Part shown: one piece after another, positions 35,930 to 49,880 of the stretch
How the letters are laid out: each line of letters starts with the position of its first letter
How positions within the stretch are numbered: the stretch's first letter is position 1
Assembly: GCA_947650285.1 (NCBI GenBank)
Contig: CANTFL010000410.1
Coordinates: 1-64,000 of the forward strand
Origin: Hyaloperonospora brassicae
Taxonomy: Eukaryota; Oomycota; Peronosporomycetes; Peronosporales; Peronosporaceae
Direction of reading: 5' to 3'
Length of the DNA: 64,000 nt
The notes under the pieces: generated by a model
What the model was told of the DNA's origin: nothing
What the model saw: the letters and a program-made list of their open reading frames with translations, nothing else
Database searches by the model: none
Translations under genes and position numbers: made by a program

Positions 35930-36376
35930 TTAACACAAGGTCTCTTCTTTTTTATGGTACGAGCGTACCCCGTTACAACTGCTAGCACTTTGTAGTCCGT
36001 AAAACGACCACGACCACCCCATTAAAGATGAACATGATAGATCAATCGGAAAGATGTCACGCCACTCATTTAACGTTTTGACGATATCATCGACCTCAAA
36101 CGGAGTGCGGTAAAACGTATGAGTTATACCGCATTCAAAACTGCCAGTAGCACCATGTTGACGTCTCTTGACAGAAACCAACAACATACCGCTATTTCCA
36201 GGTTCATTCAAAACAAACTTGCAGCTGAGAGAGATATCAGCCTTGCTTCACCAGCAAGACTCTTGACAGGCCGAGCAGTTAAGAGAACTCGGTACCCAAC
36301 AGACAGAGCTGTTGAGAAAGCAGCAATCCAATGCTACCGTGGGTGGAAATACACACGCGTCGTCCCGAAATCTTGA
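35930..36376. other. Unassigned reading frames on both strands
   Basis: Composition here is less AT-rich than around it. A minus frame (36211-35930) reads N-E-P-G-N-S-G-M-L-L-V-S-V-K-R-R-Q and F-E-V-D-D-I-V-K-T-L-N-E-W-R-D-I-F-P. A plus frame (36119-36376) ends with R-Y-P-T-D-R-A-V-E-K-A-A-I-Q-C-Y-R-G-W-K. Both look protein-like and overlap. I cannot tell which is coding or assign a family. It directly follows a 393-bp repeat relic, so it could be element interior. Confidence 0.25.
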
Positions 36377-36399
36377 ATGTTGACATCTCCAAGTACCGG

Positions 36400-39300
36400 G
36401 GGTAGAGTAAGACTATATGTTAAAATGGTTGTTTGAGCTGTAAGATGCCATAAGGTCTCGTCGCATCGTCGTCGACGAAACGCAAGTTGCATTCGCCCAG
36501 TTCATCTTTGATGGACGTAAAAAGGCTTTAGCCTGACCTTTTAGACGAACTACAGTTATGAATGATGACGGATGGATCTTCTAAACTCTTCAAATATCGA
36601 CAGATTGTTGATGTTTTAAGGCTTCCATTTAGACGTCCAAACTGCAAATGAGCTACTGAAGTCACACGCGTCTCTTTACAAGGGTTGCGCCTATTAAAAA
36701 TATACTGCTCTTATTGTATACCAATGCCGCCGGATCAAAATATTGCATGAGTGCCTAATTACCCTGCCGGTTTGTGGAAATTATTGCAAACGTACCGACA
36801 GGTTTTACCATGGACCGTCATCGTTATGATTGTTCTGATCAGTATCGTATACACTTGCAGCTTCTTCTCTACATTTTTCGATACCAACATTTTGTTGATT
36901 CTCCTATACCAGACAATAATGGATATCAAAATAGATACAAGGGGTTCAATTCCCTTCTATCTCATTTATCAGTTTGTATAAAAAAATTAATCGCACAGTT
37001 TAGCAAGGATTCCCAATTATCGATTAAGCACTTCTTTTTGGAGTGGACTGCGTAGTCGTATCTCTAGCAACTTTCATATCTACCTACCACAATTATCTAT
37101 ATCACTTGCGTGCGTGGTTGGCCTTCGGACAAATTCTTTTACATGGGCTTGTTCTGTACTAGTCGAATATTTCGTGCAACATGACGATAACTAAATTTCC
37201 CTTCATAGTAATTGCTTTCGTGTAAAAAAATGATATCAGATCTTTTATGGCAAATCCTGAGAATTGACTATTGTTCCACCAGAAGAATGACGTGTTATTG
37301 TTTCATCCGATGATGATCCTGCCAACATTTGCTCACACCTGTCTTATACTGACCAGCCATTTGTTTTGTCTTTGACTTTCAATGTTTCGGTATGGAAAAT
37401 TTGCTTCGCCCCTATCTTTCTCATCTTAAAACTTGCGGTTACTTCAGTGGGAAACACTTATTCCTAAATTTACAAAGGATGAAAATTAGCTTTGAAATCT
37501 ATTCTGTTATCTCTTTCGAAGATAATGGAGCCAAACATTTCCTTCACAATCCTGGAAAAGGTCATATTCTTTCATTCTTACTTCATCACTTCTACGCATG
37601 CCATCATGTATGTCAAAGATTGTGACATATTCATGGCCATGTAGTCTGTGATTGTATAATTGCCAAACTTTAACGTTCAAATGTCCAACGTAAAAAAATG
37701 TCCTCTCATATTACTCCTTTATAGGAACGAGCATATCTTCGCGATATTGTGCCATGAAAGACACACAAAACTCTTGATTGTGAGAAAATGTAGGACAGCA
37801 ATATTACGACACATTTTCATGAATCGATTTATTAACACAAAATATCACTATTCTTTTACTCTTTTTTGGGAAATGTAAACTCGAAGCTCATAGGATTGGA
37901 CGCCTGAAACCCTGCCGAAACTGGTAAAAGATATATTAATTCCCAATATGAATGAAAAAAAGGTTTACCCGTTATAAAGCCTTACCTAGAAGGAATGGTC
38001 CCGAGTACAAGTTGATTCTATCGTGAAATTTTTAAACATACCTGACAGTGTATGTGATCATCTATCGTCTACCATTCATTTATATGGTCGCTTCATGTAC
38101 TTACTTACATAATATACGAAGTTGCAGATTATGATGATCAAACGACACATTTAATGAGTAGATAATGGCTTCTGTACAATACCTAATACTATCTTGGGTT
38201 GTGTATGAATGTAAGACACCATCTACGCCTTCTCTATGACTTATGATAGCTTAGAAATATTGATTTTAGACGTAGTTTCCAGAGCTAGGAGTCATTTTTC
38301 GTTTGTGTACACCTGTCACACTTTGACAAGAGCAAGTGGTCGATGGAAGATGATGATAAGCGGTGAAAAACTAAGCTCACAAATGGTTTTGGACTGCGCG
38401 GTAGTATTGAAGCCATGTCGGCTCGGAAAAATAGTATCAGCTAGAACATATAGCCTTCTGTAATCTACTCTACAGAAAAGTAACGATATTTAACCGTTTA
38501 TATTATACTATGTCAAAAAGAAAGTATGCATAGAGAGGTACTCATCTCTTAATTGTGTGCAAGAGGCGTGGACAACTCACCGTTATGGGTAGTGATGCAC
38601 ATTCTGAATTAAAGGTGAATTTTTTAATAAATGATCAACGTGAGGCCGAATACATACCGTGTGGTCGTCCAACGGGTAATTACACGATGCTAGTTGCAGC
38701 TGATGAAACCTCGAGCAGAAGGTGCTCTGTGCACTATCTATTTCCCCCTATATCAATGAGCATTCGATTGCGATATCTATGGCGTCATAAGCTACGTACG
38801 ATCGTTTGTCTTAATCCATATTTGCTGCCAATTCCTATTGTATCATGTTGTATTCAGTTTTTGTGTGGCATGGTCCACACAACAATTTATTCCAATTTTT
38901 TATTGAAAGATTGAAGATAATCAGTCCTATGGCGTTTGTACGCGAACTATTTTTTGTAACAACACGAATCCACAAATCGTATTTCTTATGTAGTATAGAC
39001 TGACCAGCCAGCCGGTAATTACCTTGGTCTGCCTTCGATCAAAGAGCACGGTGTTTATATTAGATATGTTGTGAATCATTGATACATTAACAGCTTTTAC
39101 AACATAATTACTATATTTTATATATATTGTGCTGGCGCAAGCAGACTTAAAGTAGGTGGACTTCCACATATTGCTTTTATATATATATCGGTTGTGGCTT
39201 TACCCTTCTTTGGAGCAGCTCGAAAGAAGAACCTTGATACAAATTCTTTTGATTTGTGATACGCCTACAATTTTTGATAGAGACGCTACTTATACTTTGT

Positions 39301-41889
39301 AGAGCATAACTCCACTCTTAGAGAATTTCACTTTTATCCTCGCGCTGCTCAGTATGGAATGTCGTTTCCACACATAAACATTGCTTGGAAACCATATATC
39401 GGATACATGGACAAACCTTTACTCGTTAACATGTTATCTACAGAAATTAAATTCAATTTGCCGTTTCAGCTAATTAAGTTCCTCGATTAACTAGTTGAGT
39501 TTGTGCTTTTTTGCTGTATTCATGAGACCTCTCGGATAAAGATGGAAGGATACCGATGTTAAATGGGACGTCGCTAAATTTGGCACTGTGATGATTCAAT
39601 GGGGAAGAATTGGTTCATGGTCATTATTTGTTAATGGAAAATTAGCTACTGATATATGCTACATTACTCTGAACTAAAACTAAGCTCGACTCCGTGTCGA
39701 GATTGTAAGCCTAAGCAAACTGCACGCCATGAAAATACAAAATTCATACCGGATATTTTTAATTATTTATTTACCTAGCACATATTATTTTTTTGGATTA
39801 CAGTCGTATTGCTCAAATTAGGTCTTCATTTAATATGGTATTCTTTCATCGATTTTTTCTTCGAAAGCGAGGGCGTTTCCTAAATATATCCTCCTATACA
39901 GTAGTGGCAACAGATCCTTCATCTGCGAAGACTAAGTAAACATAAGTTAATTTGCTACTACATCAATTTTTTGAAATTTGCTTTGATTGGAGCATTGGCT
40001 AATGCTATGCTTAGCATTACCTTCTATTTAGTTGTCGTTTAAGGGTGTTGGGCACTTAGACGTGATTGTTACATTTCAAAACACCAAAATATTGTTGATT
40101 TCCATAAAATGTACATTCTTGAATTGTTAGGGGCCTTTCCTTAAAACGCTCTAACAGTGGTTGCGTGGTAACGTGGCGGTCTATTATTTGAGGGGTCGAT
40201 ACAAACTTTTAATTTGCACCCGAACGATCTGCAAATGGTTTGCACTTTCCGATTCCGTGCTCTAAACTTATTTAATCTTGTATACCCGTCGATGGGGCGG
40301 ATATATTTCTTCCTGCTGGACTCGAGTTAATTCCGAAATTGACCATTCTTTGGATCAGGGCTACCCCGTAAAACGTAAACGTAATTGTATATTGGTTTGG
40401 AGGGTATCCATATAAGCTGGCCTGATCTTGCACAGATCGCTTTACTGTGCTGCTTGATTTGCGCGCCATTTGACCACTTGAGCCGTCTCGCAATCATCAG
40501 CTATTGCCATTACTTATATACTACGGCCGATCGCAATTTGGGTGGTTGATTACTGTGATCCCTTATCAGATACTAATTTAGAGATATTGCAAGTTTCAAG
40601 CACGCAGCTTTACCTGACGTCAATTGGCCAGTAATCCAACCCAGACGAGAGGTCGAAACGTTTACGTAGAGATATACTCGACGCTGTTTAACTGTAAACA
40701 TTAAATCTTAAATAATATCACTATTCCGATCTTTGTCATGCACATCTGAAGCCACGCGTCACCCATTCCAGAAGATCGTCCATTGTCCTGATGAAGCCTA
40801 CACTAAGTACGTCCTCGCTTATCTCTTGGAACGGTCTGATTCTAATTTTTACACCTATGCCTCCAGGATCGCTTTTGTGTTGGGATTGCGATCGCGTGTT
40901 GGGATTGCGGCCTCAATTGAAATCCATATTATATTTATCAATCATCCGGGTGTAAATAAAAATTTGTCCTCCACCACGAAGCTCGCAATCTGTCGCGTAT
41001 TGGCATACGATCGTTAGACTCCCGTACCAGCTGGTATCGTTTAATCAGAGTCCTTCGGACTTAAATGCCGCTTGTAATCCGTGTGCTCCCAATGCCAACT
41101 AAACGGTATGAATTTATGGTCGCTTTTTCGCGGTATCTTTGTCACTACTAGTTCTACTGGTCCTGCTATGTAGGGCGAGTTTAATATATATATTCCGTTT
41201 TTTTTAGACAATTAAGAAATGTCTGCGATGTCTTAAGAGGACCGCTATAAGTAAATACATGTTTTTTTCATCACCTCATTCGAGTGGTGAACCCTCGTAT
41301 CCGACTTTGTGTAATTGTAGCCGCCAAAAAGTTTGTCTGCCGTTTAGAATTCCGCTACATCGATTTATATTGTGGTAGGGCTAATGCAGACGCATGATCG
41401 AGTCCATCGCTATCTCTTGTAGATAGTATAAACGTCCCATGACATATCCTATCTACATCTGAAAAAAAGTGGCAGGTATTATTTAAGACTGATGATACCT
41501 GGTGATCCATGACTTGTATTGATCATCTCATGGTCGATCCGATGACACCAATATCGTATGTATGTATCGATAAGTCTGTTGTGTATCTCTTGTACACATT
41601 TCATGTGTTTGAAAGACGTGCTTGTATAATTGCGCACCGTCATACTTAGTTAGAAATATCTAGCAACATATAAATTTGGCTGTGGTTTCAGGTCTTTCGA
41701 TAATTGTTCGACACCGTAGGGTTATTAAAGGAGCGAAGTGAAGTATTCTGTCGTCGCTGTAATAATCAAGATCATCTGGAATGCCTTTTCATTAGAGATG
41801 TCAACATCGAGATATTGGGTGCAGAGCATTTTTTTATAAAGACAATTGTAAATAATCGTAATGTTACTAGATCAGCAGGAGACATATTA
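36400..41889. other. AT-rich stretch without recognisable genes
   Basis: Open frames are short and of random-looking composition, including the longest plus frame (38555-38914). No RNA gene, complete repeat or transposon motif was recognised. Confidence 0.5.
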
Positions 41890-42101
41890 CTACTTATTTC
41901 GATTTTCTATCATTTGGATGAATTGCGACGCTTGAAGCTTTGTTGTGGGGTCGGTTCCGCGACTTCGGCCCTTGTATGATGTCTGGCAGTTATTATGTAC
42001 TGTGAATAGTAACACTTTATCTGGGCACTGCATTGATAAGTGACGTGCTCTGTCTTTTGACATAGATCGCATTCCCTCAAACCTATGTGTATAAGAAGCA
42101 T
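41890..42101 (-). pseudogene. CCHC zinc-knuckle scrap, probable retroelement gag relic
   Basis: A 63-codon minus frame contains C-D-L-C-Q-K-T-E-H-V-T-Y-Q-C, an exact CX2CX4HX4C knuckle, followed by a basic tail ending F-K-R-R-N-S-S-K. The surroundings are AT-rich and show no other gag or pol motifs. The knuckle is the only reason to call it a retroelement piece, and a cellular CCHC protein is not excluded. Confidence 0.45.
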
Positions 42102-45100
42102 TCTGCGGCCCGACTTATGGGAATAATCAAATCAACAATGATGAATATTAGTTAAATGGAGAGACGATGGGAAACCGACTTGACTTGGCCTGTATCATAC
42201 TTTGTACATCGACATCAAGTACGAAGAATTGCATGTTGAGCGATCTAGTTCCATACGAAATAGATTGGTCCGACAATAATACTTGCAAATTACTCGCGAC
42301 ATGCAAAACGTATTTTTCGTTGATAAATAAACTAGGTCGACCGTGATATAGCTCAGAAGGAGGTAATTCTACTGATTGTAAGCATGCAACCCCAGATTTC
42401 TATCTACACGTAAGGAACTCGGAGTTGATATCTGAACTCAAATCTCCCTAGCTCTAGCGTTGATATAAAATTTCATTTTTTGAAGCTATATTACGATATC
42501 AACGTATGTGCTGCCCGAATTACAAGCTTTAAGACCCAAAGTTTGATATGTCTAGCCCAATCGGGCCTAGTTAGCCTGATATTTAATAAGGTATAGATTG
42601 ATACCATATCGTCTCCGGTGGTGCTATTTGTTTTATGAAGTCGTTAAACTTGACAAATTACGGTTTTGCGTGTGGTATTCTTTAAGAATTGGAAAACAAA
42701 AACTCGTCGACCTTATCATTTTCTCGTCGTTGCACTCACTTCAACCCGCAAGCAGCAGACTAAGCTTACTTCTGTTTTAACTGGTAGAAGTTTAAGCACA
42801 CTCTCTCTCCATTTATTTTGTTTAGTAAAACTCCTGCTAGTGTATTGAGGTTATTTTTATTGCGCTCTGTCCAATTTTTGAAGTATAAAATCGGAAGTGA
42901 CCTAAATTTTCATCTCATCTTTTTCGGATAAGCATCATGGATTTAACGGTAACCGCGACTTCAGGAAATGTAATTAATCCGTAAATCACTTGTATAGTAA
43001 AAATATTATGGGCGTAGTCGTTACACGTGGCAGAAGCTTTTCTTTTCATCATTTAGCATTTTATATGTATTCAAAATAAATTGAAACCGTGGCCGGGTAT
43101 TTAAATACTTCCAAGATTGAGGAGGCATGCCTTGCTTGTACGGACACCTTATAGGCTATCTACATAGGTCACAGAAAAGGTGGTAAATCAGAAACTCACG
43201 GATAAGGATCCTTCATAGTAGATGTGAGTCTTTCGAATGACAACGCTTGAAAACAGATAATTCAGAAACTTATGTAATATAGTTATTTCTGCCGATTGAA
43301 CCATATTTTATATGTGTTTACCATAGGGACCACTATAATTACACATTGAAAGAATTGATTTGCCACCCAATGAGAACGTCAAGCAGAGGCTAAAGGTATG
43401 TTTTGTTGAGAGCCTGGCGTGTAACACCCAGTATGTAAAGATGCTAGAAAGCTAGAAAAAACATGGGCTATTACTGAGCATATATCAAAAGATAACATCA
43501 TCAAAATATTGACATCAGCAGAACATAATATTAATGACTATTTAACAAGCTCAACGTACGTGTCATGAACAAGCACAAGTATTACAGACGTGCAAAGGAC
43601 GCAACTTCGAATTTAAAGTTAGTAAATGGAAAATATTACCTTCGCTATTCAGACCAAACGAGACCGTGTAAAGGATTGTAAAAACTTGAACCTACCAGCA
43701 TTGCATGGACGTGATACACGAATAACATTATGGTTGCTAATCATCACAAATTGTCATACGTCGTAATCAGGACCAATTATGTTGGATAGCAGTATAGTTT
43801 AACACTTTTAATGTACAAGGGAATCAGAGTACGATTATGTGAAGAATACCATACAAGACGAAGTTCATGAACATAGCGCAAATGTCCTCTATATCAGACA
43901 CACTAAACAACGCATTGGGAGTGTTAGTGTGGTAATCTAGTACTGAAGAAACAAAAAGTTAGCATGCAACGTAGACATTTTTTGCCTATTACGACGATAC
44001 CTTTTAACATAAGGAGATAACGCGTACATTTTGCTACTTTTACATTTGACTTACGACATCAATTTAAGCACATAAAGATATGTACCGAGCGATGAAAGAT
44101 CTAAATAATGTCCGAATTATAACAGATTAGCTTTTTGTTGATACAATTATGTTGAAGAAAAAACTAGCTGCACGAAGAAGAGCAAGTGAATTATGTTTAG
44201 CGTAAGTCAATGTAGAAGTGTTATCGTTATAAATAACTCTCCGCTTGTATCCTAAATATAGGAAGTTCATAATGTCATATTACCGATTAAGATAATTGAT
44301 GATTATAATATTATTATTTAGCAATAATTTGAGTCTGAAAGAATACGCAAATTTATTGTATTTCAAAGCGGTACGACGAGCGTTTCTACTAACAAAAATC
44401 TCATTGATAGTTTTTTGTTAAAATAATTTAATCTATACGATAGTTTTTAAAGTGTTTGTGCGGATATTATCGAAATTTGTGATTTGAGATGACGTGTTCA
44501 ACCTTAATGCACATTATGTTTCTATTTTTATAGTAACTCTGTATGTGATATAGATAAAATTAAAATTAAAATTACGATCAAAGTCTCACTTGAGTCGACG
44601 AAATAAAAGGATGATTGGAAAAAAATTTTTAAATATGGTAAGCATATCTCCTAATGGGACAAAAACATAAAGATTTGTTAATATGTTTATGACATAATAA
44701 CAGAATGAAGACGAATAAATAAACTATAGGGTGCTAAAAATATATTCTTATTCGTCCGGTTTTTAAAAGTCAATATATCCACCAGTAGTAGTTCGAGGAT
44801 GTACGTAGTTTTTACCTACAGGCCCGGTTTGCACCTTATTGTCGTCTGAACGGAAATATATAAAGCTACAAATCTTAAAAGTTCCGTATTTCCATTAATC
44901 GACCACTATGAGCTGAATATTAAACGTCCAGAAAGTTATCTACCCCGGAAAAACATTGGTTTTTGTAGTTTTTGTCTCTTTTGAAGACATTTATCGTCAT
45001 GTAGAATTGCTGAAGCTTAATGATTCCGCAAAAAAAATTTTAAATTAAAAGCCTGGTGGTACTGCGTCTCGATTTTAAAATACCTTCCCTATAAAGTATC

Positions 45101-46759
45101 GAACATTACGATTTTCTTACATCAAACTGGTGTAAGGTCCTATCTTTACTTCGATGCCGGGATCAAAAGCGCACTTAAATTAAAGACCTGATATATTTCA
45201 AAATTAAATTGCTGTGCAGGAAAGTAGGTGGCAACGGAATATAGGGGGATAAAACTTGGTACACAGTTCTATCTAAAATGAGCAAAATGACTTAAATCAT
45301 ACCATAACTGTAGGAATCGATGAACAATAGTAATATCCGTCTTTATCTGGCAGAATAATCTTTCAACACCGGAACCTGCATTTTTAAAAAATATATATAA
45401 ATGGTCACAGCATACTAATTACTGTCACCAAATATTCTTATATTCATTGAATTCGGCTTTGCATACCTACCAATATGAAGACTGTGAATGTCGTGACAAA
45501 GCTTAATGATAATTTTAGAAAGAACAGAATTGTAGTTAAAATTGAATATCCTAGCTAATTGATTGAACCGCCCGTAAACATTTTCTAAAATATGTCAAGT
45601 AAAAAAAAGGTATAAATTTATCCTTCATCAGAATCTTTTCCAATAAAGGTGGAGGAAAAAAATCTTTAAATTTTCCACAGATGGTACAAGCGCGTTTTAG
45701 CTCTTAGTTTGAGATGTAGATGCGTAAGTCTGAATCTTGTTTAAAATCCAAGATGGATGGTCCGTGGAGGTAATGAAATATTTATAAGAATTATTTTTAT
45801 AAATTGGCATACCTAGGGGTCGTTCAACACGATAACGCATGAAATGGCGATTTAAGAATAGTCCGCTGAAAAAGAGCCAATTCGTTTGATATTATCTACG
45901 GCTTGATTAAGCTTTATAAACTTCGATAAATCTAAGAGCAAAGAATTCAGATAACATTATTGCAAACTGGTTAAAAACTATATTCACAATGTGAATTTCA
46001 TATACGATCGCTCAGCGGGCGCGAACGACCAAACTAAGGTATTTCATCAGGCATTAATGCTATGTAAATATTAGAAACAGCTGATATTGAAACCTGTACA
46101 TTTTGCGAGGAAGACGATGTATCAGTAGTGCATTTACCTTTGGTAATGAGTGGATCAAAATCGATCGGTCTTTTAATAACACATATGTGTTTACTTAAAT
46201 TATGTTATTTGTATAGCACTTGGTTCCATCTGCGGATTGAGCTAGCTCGATCGCATAAGCAACTTGAATGTTGACAAACGCCTTTTACATAAGCAAATTC
46301 TTTATTTAATACAACGAGCCGATGTTACTTATAAGTGCGGTGAGTGCACGGTAATGACATTTAATAGTAAAAACATGAAGTAATCCATTCTATCAGTTTT
46401 CGCAAACTCTCATTTTTCGCTCTGTATAAATCGCACAAAGGTCAATAAAGAATATCTCCAAGTAAAGCGTATTATATTTATTTATAGATGTCTTAATCCC
46501 CTCCATAATTTCTTTGCACGGTGCCCAAGTTTTTTTACAATTCAAAGGTTTCTGAGAAGACCATGATGGTCTAAAGCGCTTTCCTAAATATTTACACAAT
46601 CATAATGGTCTTTAATCAAATTTGGGATGCATCGCGAACAGCCGTCAACATCACAACTGGTCCTGTTATTTCTAAAAAATACAATGGATTTTTCAGGGCT
46701 ACAAAATGAACATAATGAAAATGAGACCCTATATCTATTTATACCGTCGACACTGTTAA
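42102..46759. other. AT-rich stretch without recognisable genes
   Basis: Very AT-rich with few open frames above 60 codons. No motifs, RNA genes or repeats were recognised. Confidence 0.5.
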
Positions 46760-47104
46760 CTAAAACTTATTCCCTAGATGTTGGCGAAGTAATAAATTTA
46801 GGAAGTCGATGTGGAGAGTCTGTTGATCTTGAGTTACTACATCAAACGACTCAAACCTTTGTGTACGTCGAGAAACTAACTCGGCGACACTAAGTGCTTC
46901 AGCATCAGTATAAAACGCTACTGATCGATTGATTGAAGGATTGTCGTCGTGGAATATCATGTTGTTTAAATTTAACAAAATAAGGGTTGGTTTTACAGAT
47001 ATAATCATAACGACGCCAGTGATCGGTTCAAGTACATCTGCAGTAAAGTCAAAAAAGATATGTACGGATAAGACTGATATATATTTTTTGCTATAGTCAG
47101 CCAA
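46760..47104 (-). other. Unassigned minus-strand reading frame
   Basis: A 114-codon frame has an AT-biased first part, but its last 65 codons (about 46950-46760) look protein-like: Y-T-D-A-E-A-L-S-V-A-E-L-V-S-R-R-T-Q-R-F, then L-H-I-D-F-L-N-L-L-L-R-Q-H-L-G. Local composition is less AT-rich here. It may be a decayed gene piece. No family was recognised. Confidence 0.25.
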
Positions 47105-47949
47105 TGTGTTTCTTTAATTAATGCTATATTCGCACAAAAATTGCGATCAAGTATGAAGATACAGAGACATAATTGAAAACATAAAGGGTCGTGAGCTGAA
47201 ACCTCTTTATGTGGACCTTACATACACTATGCCATCATCGATTTAAGGTTTATTATACACTTATAACCGATATGAGCTATTGCATGAACGAAAGATGATA
47301 AAGTTATCTTGATTGACATGGTAAAATTGTTAATGGGCTCTTTGATGTCATTTATTAGTTTAGATCAAAGCATGCATTCGAATAATGTGAGTAATCCGTC
47401 AACATATGCGATATATCGATAGATAAAAACCAAAAGCAGTAACATATGACCGTGGCCCGGAGAGATAGTGCATCGTGTCAAATTTAGATCAAGCAAATGA
47501 TGGTGATAATTCTAGTATTATAAATCGTAAGATTGAGTAGCCATGAACAGTGTCGTTTACTCTTCGAGGCGTCATTGCCTTCTGTTGCAAGAATATTTCA
47601 TGAGCAAAAGAGGTTTGAAGTGATGTATATTTTGGATCCAATCAGCCTCGTATTTTTACAGTAGGGTTATATGATACCGCTAGACTTTCCTTTGCAAATT
47701 GATACAAATATGCAAAAAGGGGTATATGCAACAATTCATCACGAATAAGTCATCCGTTTAGTAGAACTAATATATTAAATAAAACCTATCCAGATCACGG
47801 CCTATAAGTTAATTTAGAGAAGCACCTAAAAGAGCCGAGGTCGTGTAAAAAACGGTACGTTCTGCACCCTGACATCTTCGATTCGAACAATATTGACATC
47901 ATCTTATATCATATATGAGAAATAGGCCAAATATATATATATATATACT
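47105..47949. other. AT-rich stretch without recognisable genes
   Basis: Nothing was recognised except a short AT run at 47932-47946. Confidence 0.5.
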
Positions 47950-49880
47950 AATGGACTTCCATTACTTCGTAAGTGCAGGTAGTTTACTTTGTGGCGCGGC
48001 CGTGTGCCCTAAAGTTATGAACAGTCGACAAATTTCACACGTACGCACACATGTGATCATCCACATATGATGTTTGGTCTAACTAAATTAAAAAAAATTT
48101 CACAGACGAAATAAAAGGGCCTTACACAATGTCCCAAAGGCACGGTCGAGGTCAGATAATGTACTTTTTTTACTTCCAGAAAATCATTGTTTTGTATGTT
48201 GCCCAGTTCCAACCGGTATCAATTATAGAATAATAATTAGAATACGACCCATGTCGCGTAGTTTGAACAGTTACTCCTACAGTGGTTTAAAAAGCGAATA
48301 CGCTTGCAAAATTCCTTTTTTTCATCAGAATCAGCTAGTCAACTATATTGGTCCCGTAACAGTGTCCGCCTAACATCCTTAATAATCGATAACAACCTAA
48401 ATCACACTTTCGTACCAACGATGCACTAAGGTATGTAATCAAGCACATATGTGAATAAACAGTGCAATTGTTTACCACGGATCGACCGTTTCAGCACAAA
48501 TATGGACGTATAATGTGCAAAATGCGTTCGAACATAATCCCCATTAGGTTACAACAAATGTGTAAAAGACAATCAGAAAATTTATTTCGGGCATTCGAAA
48601 GTGTTACGGCAATTAAAGAAGACCCATAGCGTATTACTTTGAGTGCTAACCGCAGTCAGTGGAATATAATCGGCTCGCATGAGAAGTCGAATAAAAACAT
48701 CTACTATGACCAGTACCTTGGACATAAAATATCTACCGTAGATTGCAAAGCACTTCCTGTCTAGAAAAGGGCCGTAATGGCAGTAACCTTTAGCCTAAAC
48801 AAATCGCCGCTTACCGTTTGTTTTTGAGACACCGCCAGAAGGCAGAAGATGAATATACTTACTATCACGCACCATTTTTATCTCTTACTTTGCTCGAACG
48901 ATATCGATTCCAACTTCTTACTGTTTAATATACAGGTCATTGGTGTGTTAAGCAGTACTTGATTAAAAGAACTACCTCACCATCATCATGAGCTCCTCTA
49001 TTGGGAGGTAGAATGAAAGGTGTATTGTGACAATCCACATCCTTAGATATGTAAGCGAAATATGATACAAATTTCTAGTATCTCTCGAGATCAATAATTC
49101 AAACGTAAACGGCGTGCATATTTACTTATTGGTAGAATTGATTTTCCCATCAGCGAGGTTGAATTCAATACTATTTTAGGATGCATGAGAACGAGGTCGG
49201 ACAAGCTACCTAACCTCAAAAATCCTGACTTTACTCCACGTCAGACATTTTATCTATTTCTCATAAAGCATTTCAAGATGGATTCAAATAACCCTTCACG
49301 CTACCTTTTACATGGCATTTTCCATTAAGGACAAGGGTGTATATTATATAACAAACACAATTTTGATGGAATAGCCTCCTCGCGTCTTGAAATCGCCGCT
49401 TAAATATGTTACCGCCTTTACGATGAGATTCCACACTTTTTTAGATCTGGAATATGGGATCTTAATGTTTAAACTAACCTTAGGATGCTCTGTACAAGTT
49501 CTAATGTCTTGATTTACATGCACTGTGTCGCATTTAGGCCGACATCATTTAGTATAATAAAAGTGCCACTCCAGGCACATCATTTGGGCGCGGCTCATTA
49601 TGGCTAGGACCTACACCAACACTGCTTGCAACACATGGAAACATATCATCGCAATGAGTATCGTGTGAATGAGTTGGTACCGTACGGCTATCAGTTGTTG
49701 GGATTTTCTCGAGACTTGTGTCTTTGACATATTAAGAGTCAACAAACTTTGGCTATACAACATGCAGCACAAGGATACAGTTGAATAGTGGCTCGCCAAT
49801 GGCGCTTTAAAATTAGCAACGATATGGTTATGGCTACCCATCGATCCGCTGGAGTTGAGCGTCGCGCTAACCTTTAAAAA
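47950..49880 (-). mobile_element. Heavily degraded, internally deleted relative of element 2
   Basis: Blocks match element 2 in the same order and orientation. 47994-48060 shares GGCGCGGCCG and TTTC(A/G)CACGTACGCACA with 28540-28610 (integrase). 48640-48690 shares GTGCTAACCGCAGTCAGTGGAATAT with 29838-29862 (RT; GTGCTGACCGCTGTCAGCGGAATAT). 48990-49210 matches 30210-30440. 49780-49830 shares GGCTCGCCAATGGCGCTTT with 31134-31155. Integrase to RT distance is about 640 bp here against 1300 bp in element 2, so part of the interior is deleted. Reading frames are gone. Many changes are C to T or G to A. Confidence 0.65.

Noticed and set aside
42343..42410. tRNA-like stretch with TAGCTCAGAAGGAGG
   Set aside because: Only the D-arm-like word is present. 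No consistent acceptor, anticodon and T-arm stems could be drawn. The similar word at 50477 also fails.
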